From AC-32 sp963813435 (GTDB lineage Bacteria; Actinomycetota; Thermoleophilia; Gaiellales; Gaiellaceae), in NCBI GenBank assembly GCA_963813435.1, contig CAWEYY010000003.1, positions 434,001 to 498,000 of the forward strand: DNA of 64,000 bases. The letters run 5' to 3'. How positions within the stretch are numbered: the stretch's first letter is position 1; every line of letters starts with the position of its first letter. The translations under genes were made by a program, and so were the position numbers. Below are positions 40,464-47,828 of the stretch, piece by piece. The notes beneath the pieces are model-generated. The model was not told the origin of the DNA. It saw only the letters and a program-made list of their open reading frames with translations, and made no database searches.

Positions 40464-41184
40464 TCTCGACGAGAACCGCGCGCTCCGTGCCCTCCGAGAT
40501 CACGACCTCGTCGATCGCCGCCGCCGAGATCGAGTGGATCGAGACGCTCCCGCGCTCGAAGGGGATGCGCGAGCGCCCCTCCTCGATGTCCAGTGCGTCG
40601 GCTACCCGCACGACCCCGGCCTCGATGGTCAGCGGGCGCCCCGACTCGCGGTGGCTCGTGATCGCCTGGAGGACCTCGGAGACGACGACGGTCAGCTCGG
40701 GCTCGTCGTAGATGCCCCGCAGGAGCTCGCGGGCCTTCGGGTCGGCGAGGAAGAGGCTCCAGTCCTCGTGCCGGTCGCGGTGGACGGCCATCCCGACGCA
40801 GTGCAGCAGCGCTCCGAGCACGACGACGACCTCGGCGTCCTCCTGCTTGAGCTCGTAGTCGGCGACCATCGCGGGCTCGACGCCGCGCTTGGCCAGCAGC
40901 CTGAGGAGCCGCAGGCCGATGTTGGCCACGATCTGGATGTGTACCCAGGAGTGGTCGTTGATGCCCAGCCGCTTGACGGCGTTCACGTTCGCGACGTGCC
41001 ACCACGCCTTGAGCCCCTCGTCCGCGTTGACCCGGTCGAGGAGCGTCCGCAGCTTGCGATTCCGTTGCGCCGGGACGTTGATCCGCATCTGCGCGGTCGC
41101 CTCGGCAGGCGTGAGGCGCGTCTCGCGCACGGCCTCGTCGGAGGCGGGCTCGTCGATCCGGTCCTGGAGCTCCTTCTGCGACAC
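40321..41184 (-). CDS. HD-domain protein (metal-dependent phosphohydrolase fold)
   Basis: 287 residues. NDHSWVHIQIVANIGLRLLR and GALLHCVGMAVHRDRHEDWS give the H...HC...H pattern of an HD fold, although the canonical HD pair reads HC. ITSHRESGRPLTIEAGVVRV then ADALDIEEG supplies the last Asp. The C-terminal domain (RAVLVEIKMNNSAGLYQVDE) is alpha-beta. Related proteins occur in archaea and actinobacteria without known substrate. GTG at 41184 is chosen from TAGTCT 8 nt upstream. It is divergent from an HxlR-type regulator. Confidence 0.72.
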   Translation of the reverse strand: MSQKELQDRIDEPASDEAVRETRLTPAEATAQMRINVPAQRNRKLRTLLDRVNADEGLKAWWHVANVNAVKRLGINDHSWVHIQIVANIGLRLLRLLAKRGVEPAMVADYELKQEDAEVVVVLGALLHCVGMAVHRDRHEDWSLFLADPKARELLRGIYDEPELTVVVSEVLQAITSHRESGRPLTIEAGVVRVADALDIEEGRSRIPFERGSVSIHSISAAAIDEVVISEGTERAVLVEIKMNNSAGLYQVDELLKAKLHGSGLEPYVEVVARIDTEAEKSLVPYR

Positions 41185-41192
41185 CGCGGCCG

Positions 41193-41225
41193 AGACTACT
41201 CGTTCCGGCCCTGCCTCGTTACGAT
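41193..41225. promoter_or_regulatory. Divergent leaderless -10 boxes (TAGTCT minus, TACGAT plus)
   Basis: On the minus strand TAGTCT (41193-41198) is 8 nt from the HD-gene GTG. On the plus strand TACGAT (41220-41225) is 8 nt from the ATG at 41234. The start codons are about 50 nt apart, so the two promoters overlap. Confidence 0.5.
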
Positions 41226-41233
41226 GCGTACGG

Positions 41234-41581
41234 ATGCGCACGATGAACCCGGTCCACGACTCGACCTGCTCGGTCGCCGCGTGCGCCGAGATCCTCGGCG
41301 CGAAGTGGACGGCGGTGCTCGTGCACGACCTCTCGGAGGGCGCGCGCCGCTTCACCGAGCTCGAGCACTCGTGCGCCGGGATCAGCCCGCGGACGCTCTC
41401 GGAGCGGCTGCGCGCGCTCGAGCACGAGGAGATCGTCGTGCGGCAGAGCTACGCCGAGTCGCCCCCGCGGGTCGAGTACGAGCTGACCGACAAGGGCCAG
41501 GCGCTCCTCCCGATCATCGAGGAGATGCGCCGCTTCGGGCACGCCTGGCTCGTCGACTGCGAGCGCGAGCTAGCGATCTAG
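41234..41581 (+). CDS. HxlR-family winged-helix regulator
   Basis: 115 residues: CSVAACAEILGAKWTAVLVH with the conserved G-x-K-W, then RRFTELEHSCAGISPRTLSE, the wing helix, and YELTDKGQALLPIIEEM. HxlR proteins sense aldehydes, quinones or disulfide stress through the N-terminal cysteine (here two: CSVAAC). ATG at 41234 fits the TACGAT box 8 nt upstream; a second ATG lies 9 nt later. It is divergent from the HD protein, which may be its target. The stop overlaps the convergent peptidase by 12 nt. Confidence 0.87.
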   Translation: MRTMNPVHDSTCSVAACAEILGAKWTAVLVHDLSEGARRFTELEHSCAGISPRTLSERLRALEHEEIVVRQSYAESPPRVEYELTDKGQALLPIIEEMRRFGHAWLVDCERELAI

Positions 41582-42913
41582 CGAGGCGAACGCGCGGAAG
41601 AGCTCGCGCGCCGTCTCCAGCCCGAGCGGGACGTACTCCGCGAGCAGCCGCTCGTTCGGCGAGTGGATGTTGCTCTCCGGCAGCGCGAAGCCGGTGACGA
41701 TGGTCGGGATCCCCTTCGCGACGAGCGCGGGGACGATCGGCAGCGTCCCGCCGGAGCGCACGAGCAGCGGGCGGCGGCCGCACGTCTTCTCGAAGGCGTC
41801 GAGCCCGAGCTGCACGGCCTGGGAGTCGGGAGGGACGAGACCCGCGTCGGCCGAGGCGAGGCGCTCGAGCTCGAGCTCGGCACCGGCGGGCACGGCCTCG
41901 CGCAGGAGGCTCTCGACCGCCGACGCGATCGTCTCGACGTCCTGGCCGGGCGCGAGCCGGATCGAGAGGTTCGCCTCGGCCTCGACCGGCAGCACCGTCT
42001 TCTGGAGGATCGGCGAGCCGCCCGTGATCCCGTTCACGTCGAGCGCGGGCTCGGCGGTCGTGCGGAGGTAGAAGTCCTTGGCGGCCCTCGCGTCCACGGG
42101 GTTCGCCCCGGCGTCGGCGAGCATCTCCGTGCCCGGGACGAGCTCGTCCCACGCTGCGCGCTCCTCGGCCGTGGGCGGGGCGATCCCCTCGCGCAGCGGG
42201 TCCGGCAGTCGACCATCGCGCGGCTGGACCGCGGCGAGTGTGTCGAGGAGTGCGTGCATCGCGTTCATCGCGGCGCCGCCGAACAGGCCCGAGTGCAGGT
42301 CGCGCGTGCCGGTCCGGAGCGTGAGGTGGAAGTAGACGATCCCGCGCGTGGCGATCGCGAACTCGGGCACGCCACGCGTGGTCATGCCGCCGTCGAAGAT
42401 GACCGCGGCGTCGGCTCCGCGCTCGTCGGCCGCCAGGAAGTCGACGATCTGATGGCCGCCGCTCTCCTCCTCGGCGTCGCAGACGACGCGCACGTCGACG
42501 GGGAGCTCGCCGGCTTTCGCGAGGTCGGCCGCGGCCTTCACGAGCGTGTAGAGCTGGCCCTTGTCGTCGGCGACGCCGCGGCCGTAGAGCCACTCGCCCC
42601 GCTGTTCGAGTGTGTACGGGTCGGAGTCCCAGAGCTCGAGCGGATCGGGCGGCTGCACGTCCACGTGCCCGTAGACCAGTACCGTCGGGACACGACCCGG
42701 GGACTGTCCCCCTGACACGTCCGAAGCGGGCAGCTCGCCCACGATGAGCGGCTGCGTCTCGGTCGGCATGACCTCCGCCTCGCCTCCTGCGCGGCGCACG
42801 AACTCGGCGAGCCACTCGGCCGCCCGGGCCACGTCGTCGGCGCGCTCCGGGTCGGCGCTCACGCTCGGAATGCTCAGCAACTCGGCAAGCTCGTCGAACC
42901 AGGGCTCAGGCAT
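41570..42913 (-). CDS. M20 family metallopeptidase (dipeptidase-like)
   Basis: 447 residues of a zinc carboxypeptidase/dipeptidase (M20). Metal ligands lie in VLVYGHVDVQPPDP (His), GRGVADDKGQLYTLVKAA (Asp), VVCDAEEESGGHQIVDFLAA (Glu-Glu catalytic) and a C-terminal ALPESNIHSPNERL (His). A lid dimerisation domain sits between. Extra residues ASDVSGGQSPGRV before PTVLVYGH are encoded by a palindromic repeat (42688-42729) and are not expected in the family. ATG at 42913 has TAGACT 8 nt upstream. Confidence 0.9.
   Translation of the reverse strand: MPEPWFDELAELLSIPSVSADPERADDVARAAEWLAEFVRRAGGEAEVMPTETQPLIVGELPASDVSGGQSPGRVPTVLVYGHVDVQPPDPLELWDSDPYTLEQRGEWLYGRGVADDKGQLYTLVKAAADLAKAGELPVDVRVVCDAEEESGGHQIVDFLAADERGADAAVIFDGGMTTRGVPEFAIATRGIVYFHLTLRTGTRDLHSGLFGGAAMNAMHALLDTLAAVQPRDGRLPDPLREGIAPPTAEERAAWDELVPGTEMLADAGANPVDARAAKDFYLRTTAEPALDVNGITGGSPILQKTVLPVEAEANLSIRLAPGQDVETIASAVESLLREAVPAGAELELERLASADAGLVPPDSQAVQLGLDAFEKTCGRRPLLVRSGGTLPIVPALVAKGIPTIVTGFALPESNIHSPNERLLAEYVPLGLETARELFRAFASLDR
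42688..42729. repeat. In-frame palindromic repeat, copy 2 (inside M20 peptidase)
   Basis: GGGGACTGTCCCCC core with CACGACCCG and CTGACACGTCC arms. It shares CCGAAGC/CCGAAAC at its right edge with copy 1 and is read in the same frame, giving ASDVSGGQSPGRV against VSDMPGGQSLGHV in lhr. Confidence 0.8.
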
Positions 42914-42921
42914 GGCGCGGG

Positions 42922-42927
42922 AGTCTA
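42922..42927 (-). promoter_or_regulatory. Putative leaderless -10 (TAGACT)
   Basis: TAGACT ends 8 nt before the M20 peptidase ATG, and no Shine-Dalgarno is visible. Confidence 0.5.
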
Positions 42928-42957
42928 CTGCCGTGCCTCGGCGCGAGCCGAGGCGTC

Positions 42958-44043
42958 TTACGCGACGTCGCGGAAGACGATCGCGTCCGCGAGAGCCCGC
43001 AGCTTCTTCAGGCTCTGGTTCTCGATCTGGCGGATCCGCTCGCGCGTCACGTTGAACGTCCGGCCGACCTCGTCGAGCGTGCACGGGTGCTCGCCGTTCA
43101 GCCCGTACCGCAGCTCGAGCACGCGCTGCTCGCGGACGCTCAGTGTCGAGAGCACCCGCCGCAGCGTCGCCTTGCGCAGCTCGACCTCCGCGGCCTCCTC
43201 GGGCAGCGGCTCGCTCTCGTCGGTGAGGAAGTGGCCGAACTCCGACTCCTCCTCGTCGCCGACCGGCTTCTCGAGCGAGACCGGCGCCTGCGAGCTGCGG
43301 CGAATCTGCTCGACCTCCTCGGGCGGCAGCTCGACGTCCGCGGCGATCTCCGCGGTGGTCGGCTCGCGCGCAAGCTCGGCGCGCAGCTTCCGCTCCGAGC
43401 GAACGATCTTGTTCAGCTTCTCGACGATGTGCACCGGCATCCGGATCGTGCGCGCCTTGTCTGCGAGCGCGCGGGCGACCGCCTGGCGGATCCACCAGGT
43501 CGCGTAGGTCGAGAACTTGAACCCCTTGCGATGGTCGAACTTCTCGGCCGCGCGAACCAGCCCGATCGTCCCCTCCTGGATCAGATCGAGGAAGGGCAGG
43601 CCCTGGTTGCGGTACTTCTTGGCGATCGAGACGACGAGCCGCAGGTTCGCCTCGACCATTTCCTGCTTCGCCCGGTGCTCCCCGCGCTCGATGCGCTTCG
43701 CGAGCTCGACCTCCTGCGCGGCCGTGAGCAGGTCGACCTTGCCGATGTCCTTGAGAAAGAGCTGCAGCGAGTCCGTCGTGATCTCGCGCGCCTCCGGCTC
43801 CGGCTCGCGATCGTCCGCCGTCCCGGCGCTCTCCCCGACCACCTCGATCTGCTGCTCCTCGAGCGCGTGGTAGACGTCGTCGATCTGCGCGGCCTCGAGC
43901 TCGAGCGCTCCCAGCGCGAGCGTGATCTCCTCCGTGGTGAGCGTGCCCGACTCCCGCCCGCTCTCGAGCAACCCCTTGACCTCGTCGGTCTCGAGCACTT
44001 CAGCGAGGCTCATCGACCTGACCCGCTCCCCCGGATCGCTCAC
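42958..44043 (-). CDS. rpoD: Principal-type RNA polymerase sigma-70 factor
   Basis: 361 residues: region 1.1-like acidic N-terminus (LLESGRESGTLTTEEITLAL), region 1.2 DSLQLFLKDIGKVDLLTAAQ, region 2 EANLRLVVSIAKKYRNQGLP, LIQEGTIGLVRAAEKFDHRK, TYATWWIRQAVARALADKAR, region 3, and region 4 VLSTLSVREQRVLELRYGLN then LDEVGRTFNVTRERIRQIEN. Complete regions 2-4 point to RpoD/SigA or a close paralog. GTG at 44043 follows AGAGGAG by 6 nt. It directs -10 recognition of TANNNT, which fits the many such boxes here. Confidence 0.93.
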   Translation of the reverse strand: MSDPGERVRSMSLAEVLETDEVKGLLESGRESGTLTTEEITLALGALELEAAQIDDVYHALEEQQIEVVGESAGTADDREPEPEAREITTDSLQLFLKDIGKVDLLTAAQEVELAKRIERGEHRAKQEMVEANLRLVVSIAKKYRNQGLPFLDLIQEGTIGLVRAAEKFDHRKGFKFSTYATWWIRQAVARALADKARTIRMPVHIVEKLNKIVRSERKLRAELAREPTTAEIAADVELPPEEVEQIRRSSQAPVSLEKPVGDEEESEFGHFLTDESEPLPEEAAEVELRKATLRRVLSTLSVREQRVLELRYGLNGEHPCTLDEVGRTFNVTRERIRQIENQSLKKLRALADAIVFRDVA

Positions 44044-44151
44044 TGCGGCTCCTCTCTGGGCTTCGTGGCGGCCCGCACCCCCGCGTTGCGGCTGCGGAAC
44101 TTTCTCACGCGCATCGGACGGATGCCATAGGCCGAACGGCTCATTTCGGCT

Positions 44152-45111
44152 TCAACGGGTCCCAACCGAGCGCAAGGCTGAAAGGTAGCTGTCCGCCGTG
44201 CGTCCCAGGGGAGATTTTGGATCTTCGGCGCGCGCCTGCCTCAGCTCGTCTCGCGCGCGGTCGACCTGGCCGAGCCACAGGAGCAGCAGCCCGAGGTGGA
44301 AGCGGACAGTCGGCGCGTGCGGGAAGACGCGCACCAGTGGCCCGAGCCGGCCGAACGCGGCCGCTGGGTTGCTCTTGTCGAAGCGCCCCACCGCCGCGGC
44401 GACGCGGGCCTCCGGATCACTCGGAGCCTGGCGCGCCGCCGCGGCGAACTGCTGCTCGGCGGAGCGAGGCCGGCCGAGGTGCTGAAGCGCGACCCCGTAG
44501 AGGAGCTTCGCGTGTGCGTCGCCGCCGCGTGCGGCGGCAGCCAGGGCGGCGAGCCTGCGCCTGGGCGTCAGGACGCGGGTTCGCACGGGCTCCTGGAACG
44601 ACGGCACGAAGGCCGGCAGGCCGGGCGCGTACCGCGGGTGGAGGAAGTCCTCCGCGCGGACTGCGTAGGGCGAGTCCGGCTCGAGCGCCGCGGCTTCCCG
44701 CCACGCTTCGATCGCCTCCGCGTCGCGCCGCGACCAGTAGAGCGCCAGACCGAGGTTGAGCGCGACCGCAGCGCTCCGCGGGTACTGCGCGGCGAGCGTC
44801 TGGAGCCGCGCGACCGTTCCCGCCGGCCAGCCGGCCATTGCCGCGCCGACCTCGGCCTCGGGCGACGAGTAGCGCGCGAAGATCTTCGCGGCATCCTTCG
44901 GCCGGCTGCGGTAGAGCCTCTGCGCACGCGCGAGTGCCACCGACTCCGGGTCGCTGCGGAGGCCGAGGTCGAGGGCGAGCGGCGGACGACCCTGCCGCGG
45001 CTTCACCGACGGGACGTCGCTGCGCGTCGCCAGCACGCCCGCCACGACCACCGCCGAGGCGACGACCGCCGCGAGCGCGACGAGAGAGAAGATCCGCGCC
45101 CTCGGACTCAC
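44152..45111 (-). CDS. Membrane-anchored TPR protein
   Basis: 319 residues. ARIFSLVALAAVVASAVVVA then GVLAT is an N-terminal membrane anchor. The rest forms TPR-like helical repeats facing outside (LNLGLALYWSRRDAEAIEAW, KLLYGVALQHLGRPRSAEQQ, LGLLLLWLGQVDRARDELRQ). No enzyme motif is present. It may be a scaffold in the cell envelope. GTG start from TATCTT 6 nt upstream. It lies upstream of rpoD on the same strand with a 108-nt gap, so co-transcription is uncertain. Confidence 0.65.
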   Translation of the reverse strand: MSPRARIFSLVALAAVVASAVVVAGVLATRSDVPSVKPRQGRPPLALDLGLRSDPESVALARAQRLYRSRPKDAAKIFARYSSPEAEVGAAMAGWPAGTVARLQTLAAQYPRSAAVALNLGLALYWSRRDAEAIEAWREAAALEPDSPYAVRAEDFLHPRYAPGLPAFVPSFQEPVRTRVLTPRRRLAALAAAARGGDAHAKLLYGVALQHLGRPRSAEQQFAAAARQAPSDPEARVAAAVGRFDKSNPAAAFGRLGPLVRVFPHAPTVRFHLGLLLLWLGQVDRARDELRQARAEDPKSPLGRTADSYLSALRSVGTR

Positions 45112-45117
45112 GGCCCG

Positions 45118-45123
45118 AAGATA
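45118..45123 (-). promoter_or_regulatory. Putative leaderless -10 (TATCTT)
   Basis: TATCTT ends 6 nt before the GTG of the TPR gene. Confidence 0.45.
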
Positions 45124-45178
45124 GACACTCGCTCGACTTCAGGGCCAGACCGCACGCAATCGACATGGTGCGTCAGAC

Positions 45179-45234
45179 GGCTGTGCCGGACAAGCCGGCA
45201 CAGCCTCTTTGGTCGGCGCCGACGAGTCGGCGCC
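45179..45234. repeat. Two adjacent perfect hairpins upstream of the MoeZ-like gene
   Basis: Hairpin 1: GGCTGTGCCGG (45179-45189) with CCGGCACAGCC (45195-45205), an 11-bp stem and 5-nt loop, followed by TCTTT. Hairpin 2: GGCGCCGA (45215-45222) with TCGGCGCC (45227-45234) around CGAG. Neither is at a gene end on the plus strand, and they lie just before the promoter of the sulfur-carrier operon. Confidence 0.65.
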
Positions 45235-45264
45235 TCGGCCCGCGGCGAGCTTGCCTGACCGCTA

Positions 45265-45270
45265 TACAAT
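45265..45270 (+). promoter_or_regulatory. Putative leaderless -10 (TACAAT)
   Basis: TACAAT (in TATACAAT) ends 8 nt before the ATG at 45279 and is close to the sigma-70 consensus. Confidence 0.55.
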
Positions 45271-45278
45271 CGAAAGCG

Positions 45279-46595
45279 ATGTCGTCCTACCGCGAATTGC
45301 TCAAGTCCGTGCGCGCCGAGATCGAGGAGGTCGACGCCGCGGGCGCCCAGGAGCTGCTCGCGGAGGGCGCGGTGCTGGTCGATGTCCGCGAGCCCGACGA
45401 GTGGTCGCAGGGCCGGATACCCGGCGCGGTGCACATCCCGCGCGGGAACCTGGAGTCACGGATCGAGAACGCGGCGCCCGACCGCTCGCAGCCCGTCGTC
45501 CTCTACTGCGCGAGCGGCAATCGCTCGGTCTTCGCCGCGAAGACGCTGGGCGAGCTCGGCTACGCGCGCCCGGTCTCGCTCGCGGGCGGCTACGTGGACT
45601 GGCAGCGCAACGGCCTTCCAACCGACATGCCGCGCACGCTCGGCCCCGAGCGGCAGACGCGCTACAGCCGGCACCTCCTGATCCCGGAGGTCGGCGAGGA
45701 GGGACAGCTCAGGCTGCTCGACTCGCGAATCCTCCTGATCGGGGCCGGCGGCCTCGGCTCGCCTGCCTCGCTCTACCTCGCGGCCGCGGGTGTGGGGCGC
45801 CTGGGGATCGTCGACGCGGATGTGGTCGACGAGACGAACCTGCAGCGCCAGATCGCGCACTCGACGGACTCGCTGGGCGAGCCGAAGACCGACTCGGCGC
45901 GCCGCCGCATCGAGGGGCTCAACCCCGACGTCGAGGTGGTCGCGTTTCGCGAGCGGCTGACCTCGGAGAACATCGAGCGCATCCTCGAGCCGGGCTGGGA
46001 CGTGATCGTCGACGGCGCCGACAACTTCCCGACGCGCTACCTCGTGAACGACGCCTCGGTCTGGCACGACATCCCCGTCGTGCACGGCTCGATCTTCCGC
46101 TTCGAGGGGCAAGTGACGGTCTTCAAGCCAGGGGCTGGCCCCTGCTATCGCTGCCTCTTCCCGCAACCGCCGCCGCCCGAGCTGGCGCCGAGCTGCGCCG
46201 AGGGCGGCGTGCTCGGCGTGCTCCCCGGGGTGATCGGCTCGATCCAGGCGGCCGAGGCGCTGAAGCTCGCGCTCGGGATCGGCGACCCGCTCGTCGGCAG
46301 GCTGCTGCTCTACGACGCGCTCTCCGGCGAGTTCCAGGAGATGAAGCTCCGGCGCGACCCGGCCTGTCCCGTCTGCGGCGAGAGCCCGTCCATCACCGAC
46401 TACATCGACTACGTCGAGTTCTGCGCGGGGGTCCCGCTTCCCTCGCCGGCGACGGCTCGCGCCGGGCGAAGCCCGGCTCCGCCGCCGCCTGACGCCGCTG
46501 ATGGCACGGAGCTCTCCAGACCCGTGCCTCACAGCACTGTGCCTTCCGGCTCCGCACCGCCAGCGCCGCCCGAGGAAACCGGGGAGGACAGGTGA
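45279..46595 (+). CDS. moeZ: MoeZ-like sulfur-carrier adenylyl/thiotransferase with N-terminal rhodanese
   Basis: 438 residues. A rhodanese domain comes first (VLVDVREPDEWSQGRIPGAV, active Cys in VLYCASGNRS, LAGGYVDWQ), then an MoeB/ThiF domain with ATP loop ILLIGAGGLGSPASLYLAAA, DLQRQ-type NLQRQIAHSTDSLGE, DGADNFPTRYLVND and Zn cysteines CYRC and CPVCGE. In mycobacterial MoeZ the order is reversed (MoeB then rhodanese), so this is a domain swap. It should adenylate and thiocarboxylate CysO. The last 60 residues are proline-rich. ATG is chosen from TACAAT 8 nt upstream. The stop overlaps the GTG of cysO (GTGA). Confidence 0.88.
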   Translation: MSSYRELLKSVRAEIEEVDAAGAQELLAEGAVLVDVREPDEWSQGRIPGAVHIPRGNLESRIENAAPDRSQPVVLYCASGNRSVFAAKTLGELGYARPVSLAGGYVDWQRNGLPTDMPRTLGPERQTRYSRHLLIPEVGEEGQLRLLDSRILLIGAGGLGSPASLYLAAAGVGRLGIVDADVVDETNLQRQIAHSTDSLGEPKTDSARRRIEGLNPDVEVVAFRERLTSENIERILEPGWDVIVDGADNFPTRYLVNDASVWHDIPVVHGSIFRFEGQVTVFKPGAGPCYRCLFPQPPPPELAPSCAEGGVLGVLPGVIGSIQAAEALKLALGIGDPLVGRLLLYDALSGEFQEMKLRRDPACPVCGESPSITDYIDYVEFCAGVPLPSPATARAGRSPAPPPPDAADGTELSRPVPHSTVPSGSAPPAPPEETGEDR

Positions 46596-46894
46596 GCACG
46601 ATCCGCATCCCTCCGACGCTTCGCAGCGAGACCGACGGCGCCCGCGAGGTCGAGGCGAGCGGCGGGACAGTGCGCGAGCTGCTGCACGACCTGATGAGCC
46701 GCTTCCCCGCACTGCGCGGGCAGCTGCTCGAGAGCGACGAGCTGGCTCCCTTCGTGAACGTCTACGTCGAGGGCGAAGACGTCCGCACGAAGGACGGCCT
46801 GGACACGCCCGTCGGCGAGGGATCGCAGGTCGTCCTGCTTCCGGCCATGGCCGGAGGGGCCCTGTCCCAGGGACAGTCCCTGGGCCGTGGCTAG
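46592..46894 (+). CDS. cysO: CysO/MoaD-like sulfur-carrier protein with repeat-encoded C-terminal extension
   Basis: 100 residues with the ubiquitin fold: VSTIRIPPTLRSETDG, VRELLHDLMSRFPALRGQLL, LAPFVNVYVEGEDVRTKDGL and SQVVLLPAMAGG. Carriers of this kind must end in Gly-Gly for adenylation and thiocarboxylate formation, and mycobacterial CysO ends at the same point. Here 11 more residues (ALSQGQSLGRG) follow. They are encoded by a palindromic repeat that also supplies the stop codon and the start of cysM. The carrier would be inactive unless the tail is cut off, perhaps by the JAMM protease two genes downstream. Confidence 0.85.
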   Translation: MSTIRIPPTLRSETDGAREVEASGGTVRELLHDLMSRFPALRGQLLESDELAPFVNVYVEGEDVRTKDGLDTPVGEGSQVVLLPAMAGGALSQGQSLGRG

Positions 46895-46902
46895 AACGGA
46901 CA
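46856..46902. repeat. In-frame palindromic repeat, copy 3 (cysO end / cysM start)
   Basis: CCCAGGGACAGTCCCTGGG is a perfect palindrome at its centre. The downstream GGCCGTGGCTAGAACGGACA nearly matches copy 4 (GGCCGTGGCCGAAACGGACA). The element contains the TAG stop of cysO and the GTG start of cysM. Confidence 0.8.
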
Positions 46903-47828
46903 CGGCCTCCGGGCTACTCGAGCTCGTCGGCAAGACGCCGCTCGTCGAGCTGCCGCGACTAAGCCCGAAGCCGTCGGTTCGCCTGTACGCGAAGCTCGAG
47001 GGCCAGAACCCGACCGGCTCGATCAAGGACCGCATCGCCGTGGCCATGGTCGAGGCCGCGGAGCGCAGCGGCGAGCTCGCGCCCGGCCGCGAGCTGCTAG
47101 AGCCCACGAGCGGCAACACCGGGATCTCGCTCGCCCTCGTCGCGCGCCTGAAGGGCTACCGGCTGACCTGCGTGATGCCGGAGAACGTCACCGAGGAGCG
47201 CCGACGGCTGCTGCACCTCTACGGCGCGGAGATCGTCGAGTCGCCCGGCGCCGAGGGCTCGAACGGCGCCGTTCGTGCCGCCCTCGAGCTCGCCGAGCGC
47301 GAGCCCCGCTACCACATGCTCTTCCAGTACGCGAACGAGGCGAACCCCGGCGCTCACTACGAGGGGACGGGCGCGGAGATCGCCGAGGCGCTCGAACGCG
47401 TGGACGTCCTCGTCGCCGGGCTCGGAACCGGCGGGACGCTGATGGGGGCGGGAGCCCGCGTGCGCGAGCAGTTCCCCGACGTGGTGGTCGCCGCGGCCGA
47501 GCCGCTCCCGGGCGACCCGGTCATGGGCCTGCGCTCGCTCGAAGACGGGTACGTCCCGCCGATCCTCGACGTCTCGAAGCTCGACCGGAAGCTGCTCGTC
47601 TCGAACGCGGAGGCCGTGGCCGGCCTCAGAGAGCTCCTCGCCCGCGAGGGCGTCTTCGCAGGCGTCTCCTCGGGCGCCGTCGTCCACGCGGCCCGCAGGC
47701 TCGCTGACGAGCTGGACGAGGGCGTGGTCGTCGCGATCCTCGCCGACGCCGGCTGGAAGTACCTCTCCGCCCCGTTCTGGGACGCCGCCGACCCGGACGC
47801 CGAGATGGAGAGCTCCGTCTGGTGGTGA
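46887..47828 (+). CDS. cysM: CysM-type cysteine synthase (CysO-dependent)
   Basis: 313 residues of the PLP cysteine-synthase family: GKTPLVELPRLSPK, the PLP lysine in QNPTGSIKDRIAVAMVEA, phosphate loop LLEPTSGNTGISLALVARLK and GLGTGGTLMGAGARV. Next to CysO and a Mec protease this is the mycobacterial CysM arrangement, in which O-phosphoserine and CysO-thiocarboxylate are combined to make CysO-cysteine. The C-terminal end SSVWW is short and aromatic. The GTG start lies inside the repeat and overlaps the cysO stop by 8 nt. Its stop overlaps the Mec start. Confidence 0.9.
   Translation: MARTDTASGLLELVGKTPLVELPRLSPKPSVRLYAKLEGQNPTGSIKDRIAVAMVEAAERSGELAPGRELLEPTSGNTGISLALVARLKGYRLTCVMPENVTEERRRLLHLYGAEIVESPGAEGSNGAVRAALELAEREPRYHMLFQYANEANPGAHYEGTGAEIAEALERVDVLVAGLGTGGTLMGAGARVREQFPDVVVAAAEPLPGDPVMGLRSLEDGYVPPILDVSKLDRKLLVSNAEAVAGLRELLAREGVFAGVSSGAVVHAARRLADELDEGVVVAILADAGWKYLSAPFWDAADPDAEMESSVWW

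Noticed and set aside
45179..45234. Rho-independent terminator of the TPR gene
   Set aside because: The TPR gene is transcribed away from this site, and no plus-strand gene ends before it.
46117..46150. GC-rich palindrome-like AAGCCAGGGGCTGGCCCCTGC in the MoeZ-like gene, first taken as another copy of the palindromic element
   Set aside because: The encoded residues FKPGAGPCYRC are the normal conserved MoeB zinc region, so this is family sequence and not an insertion.
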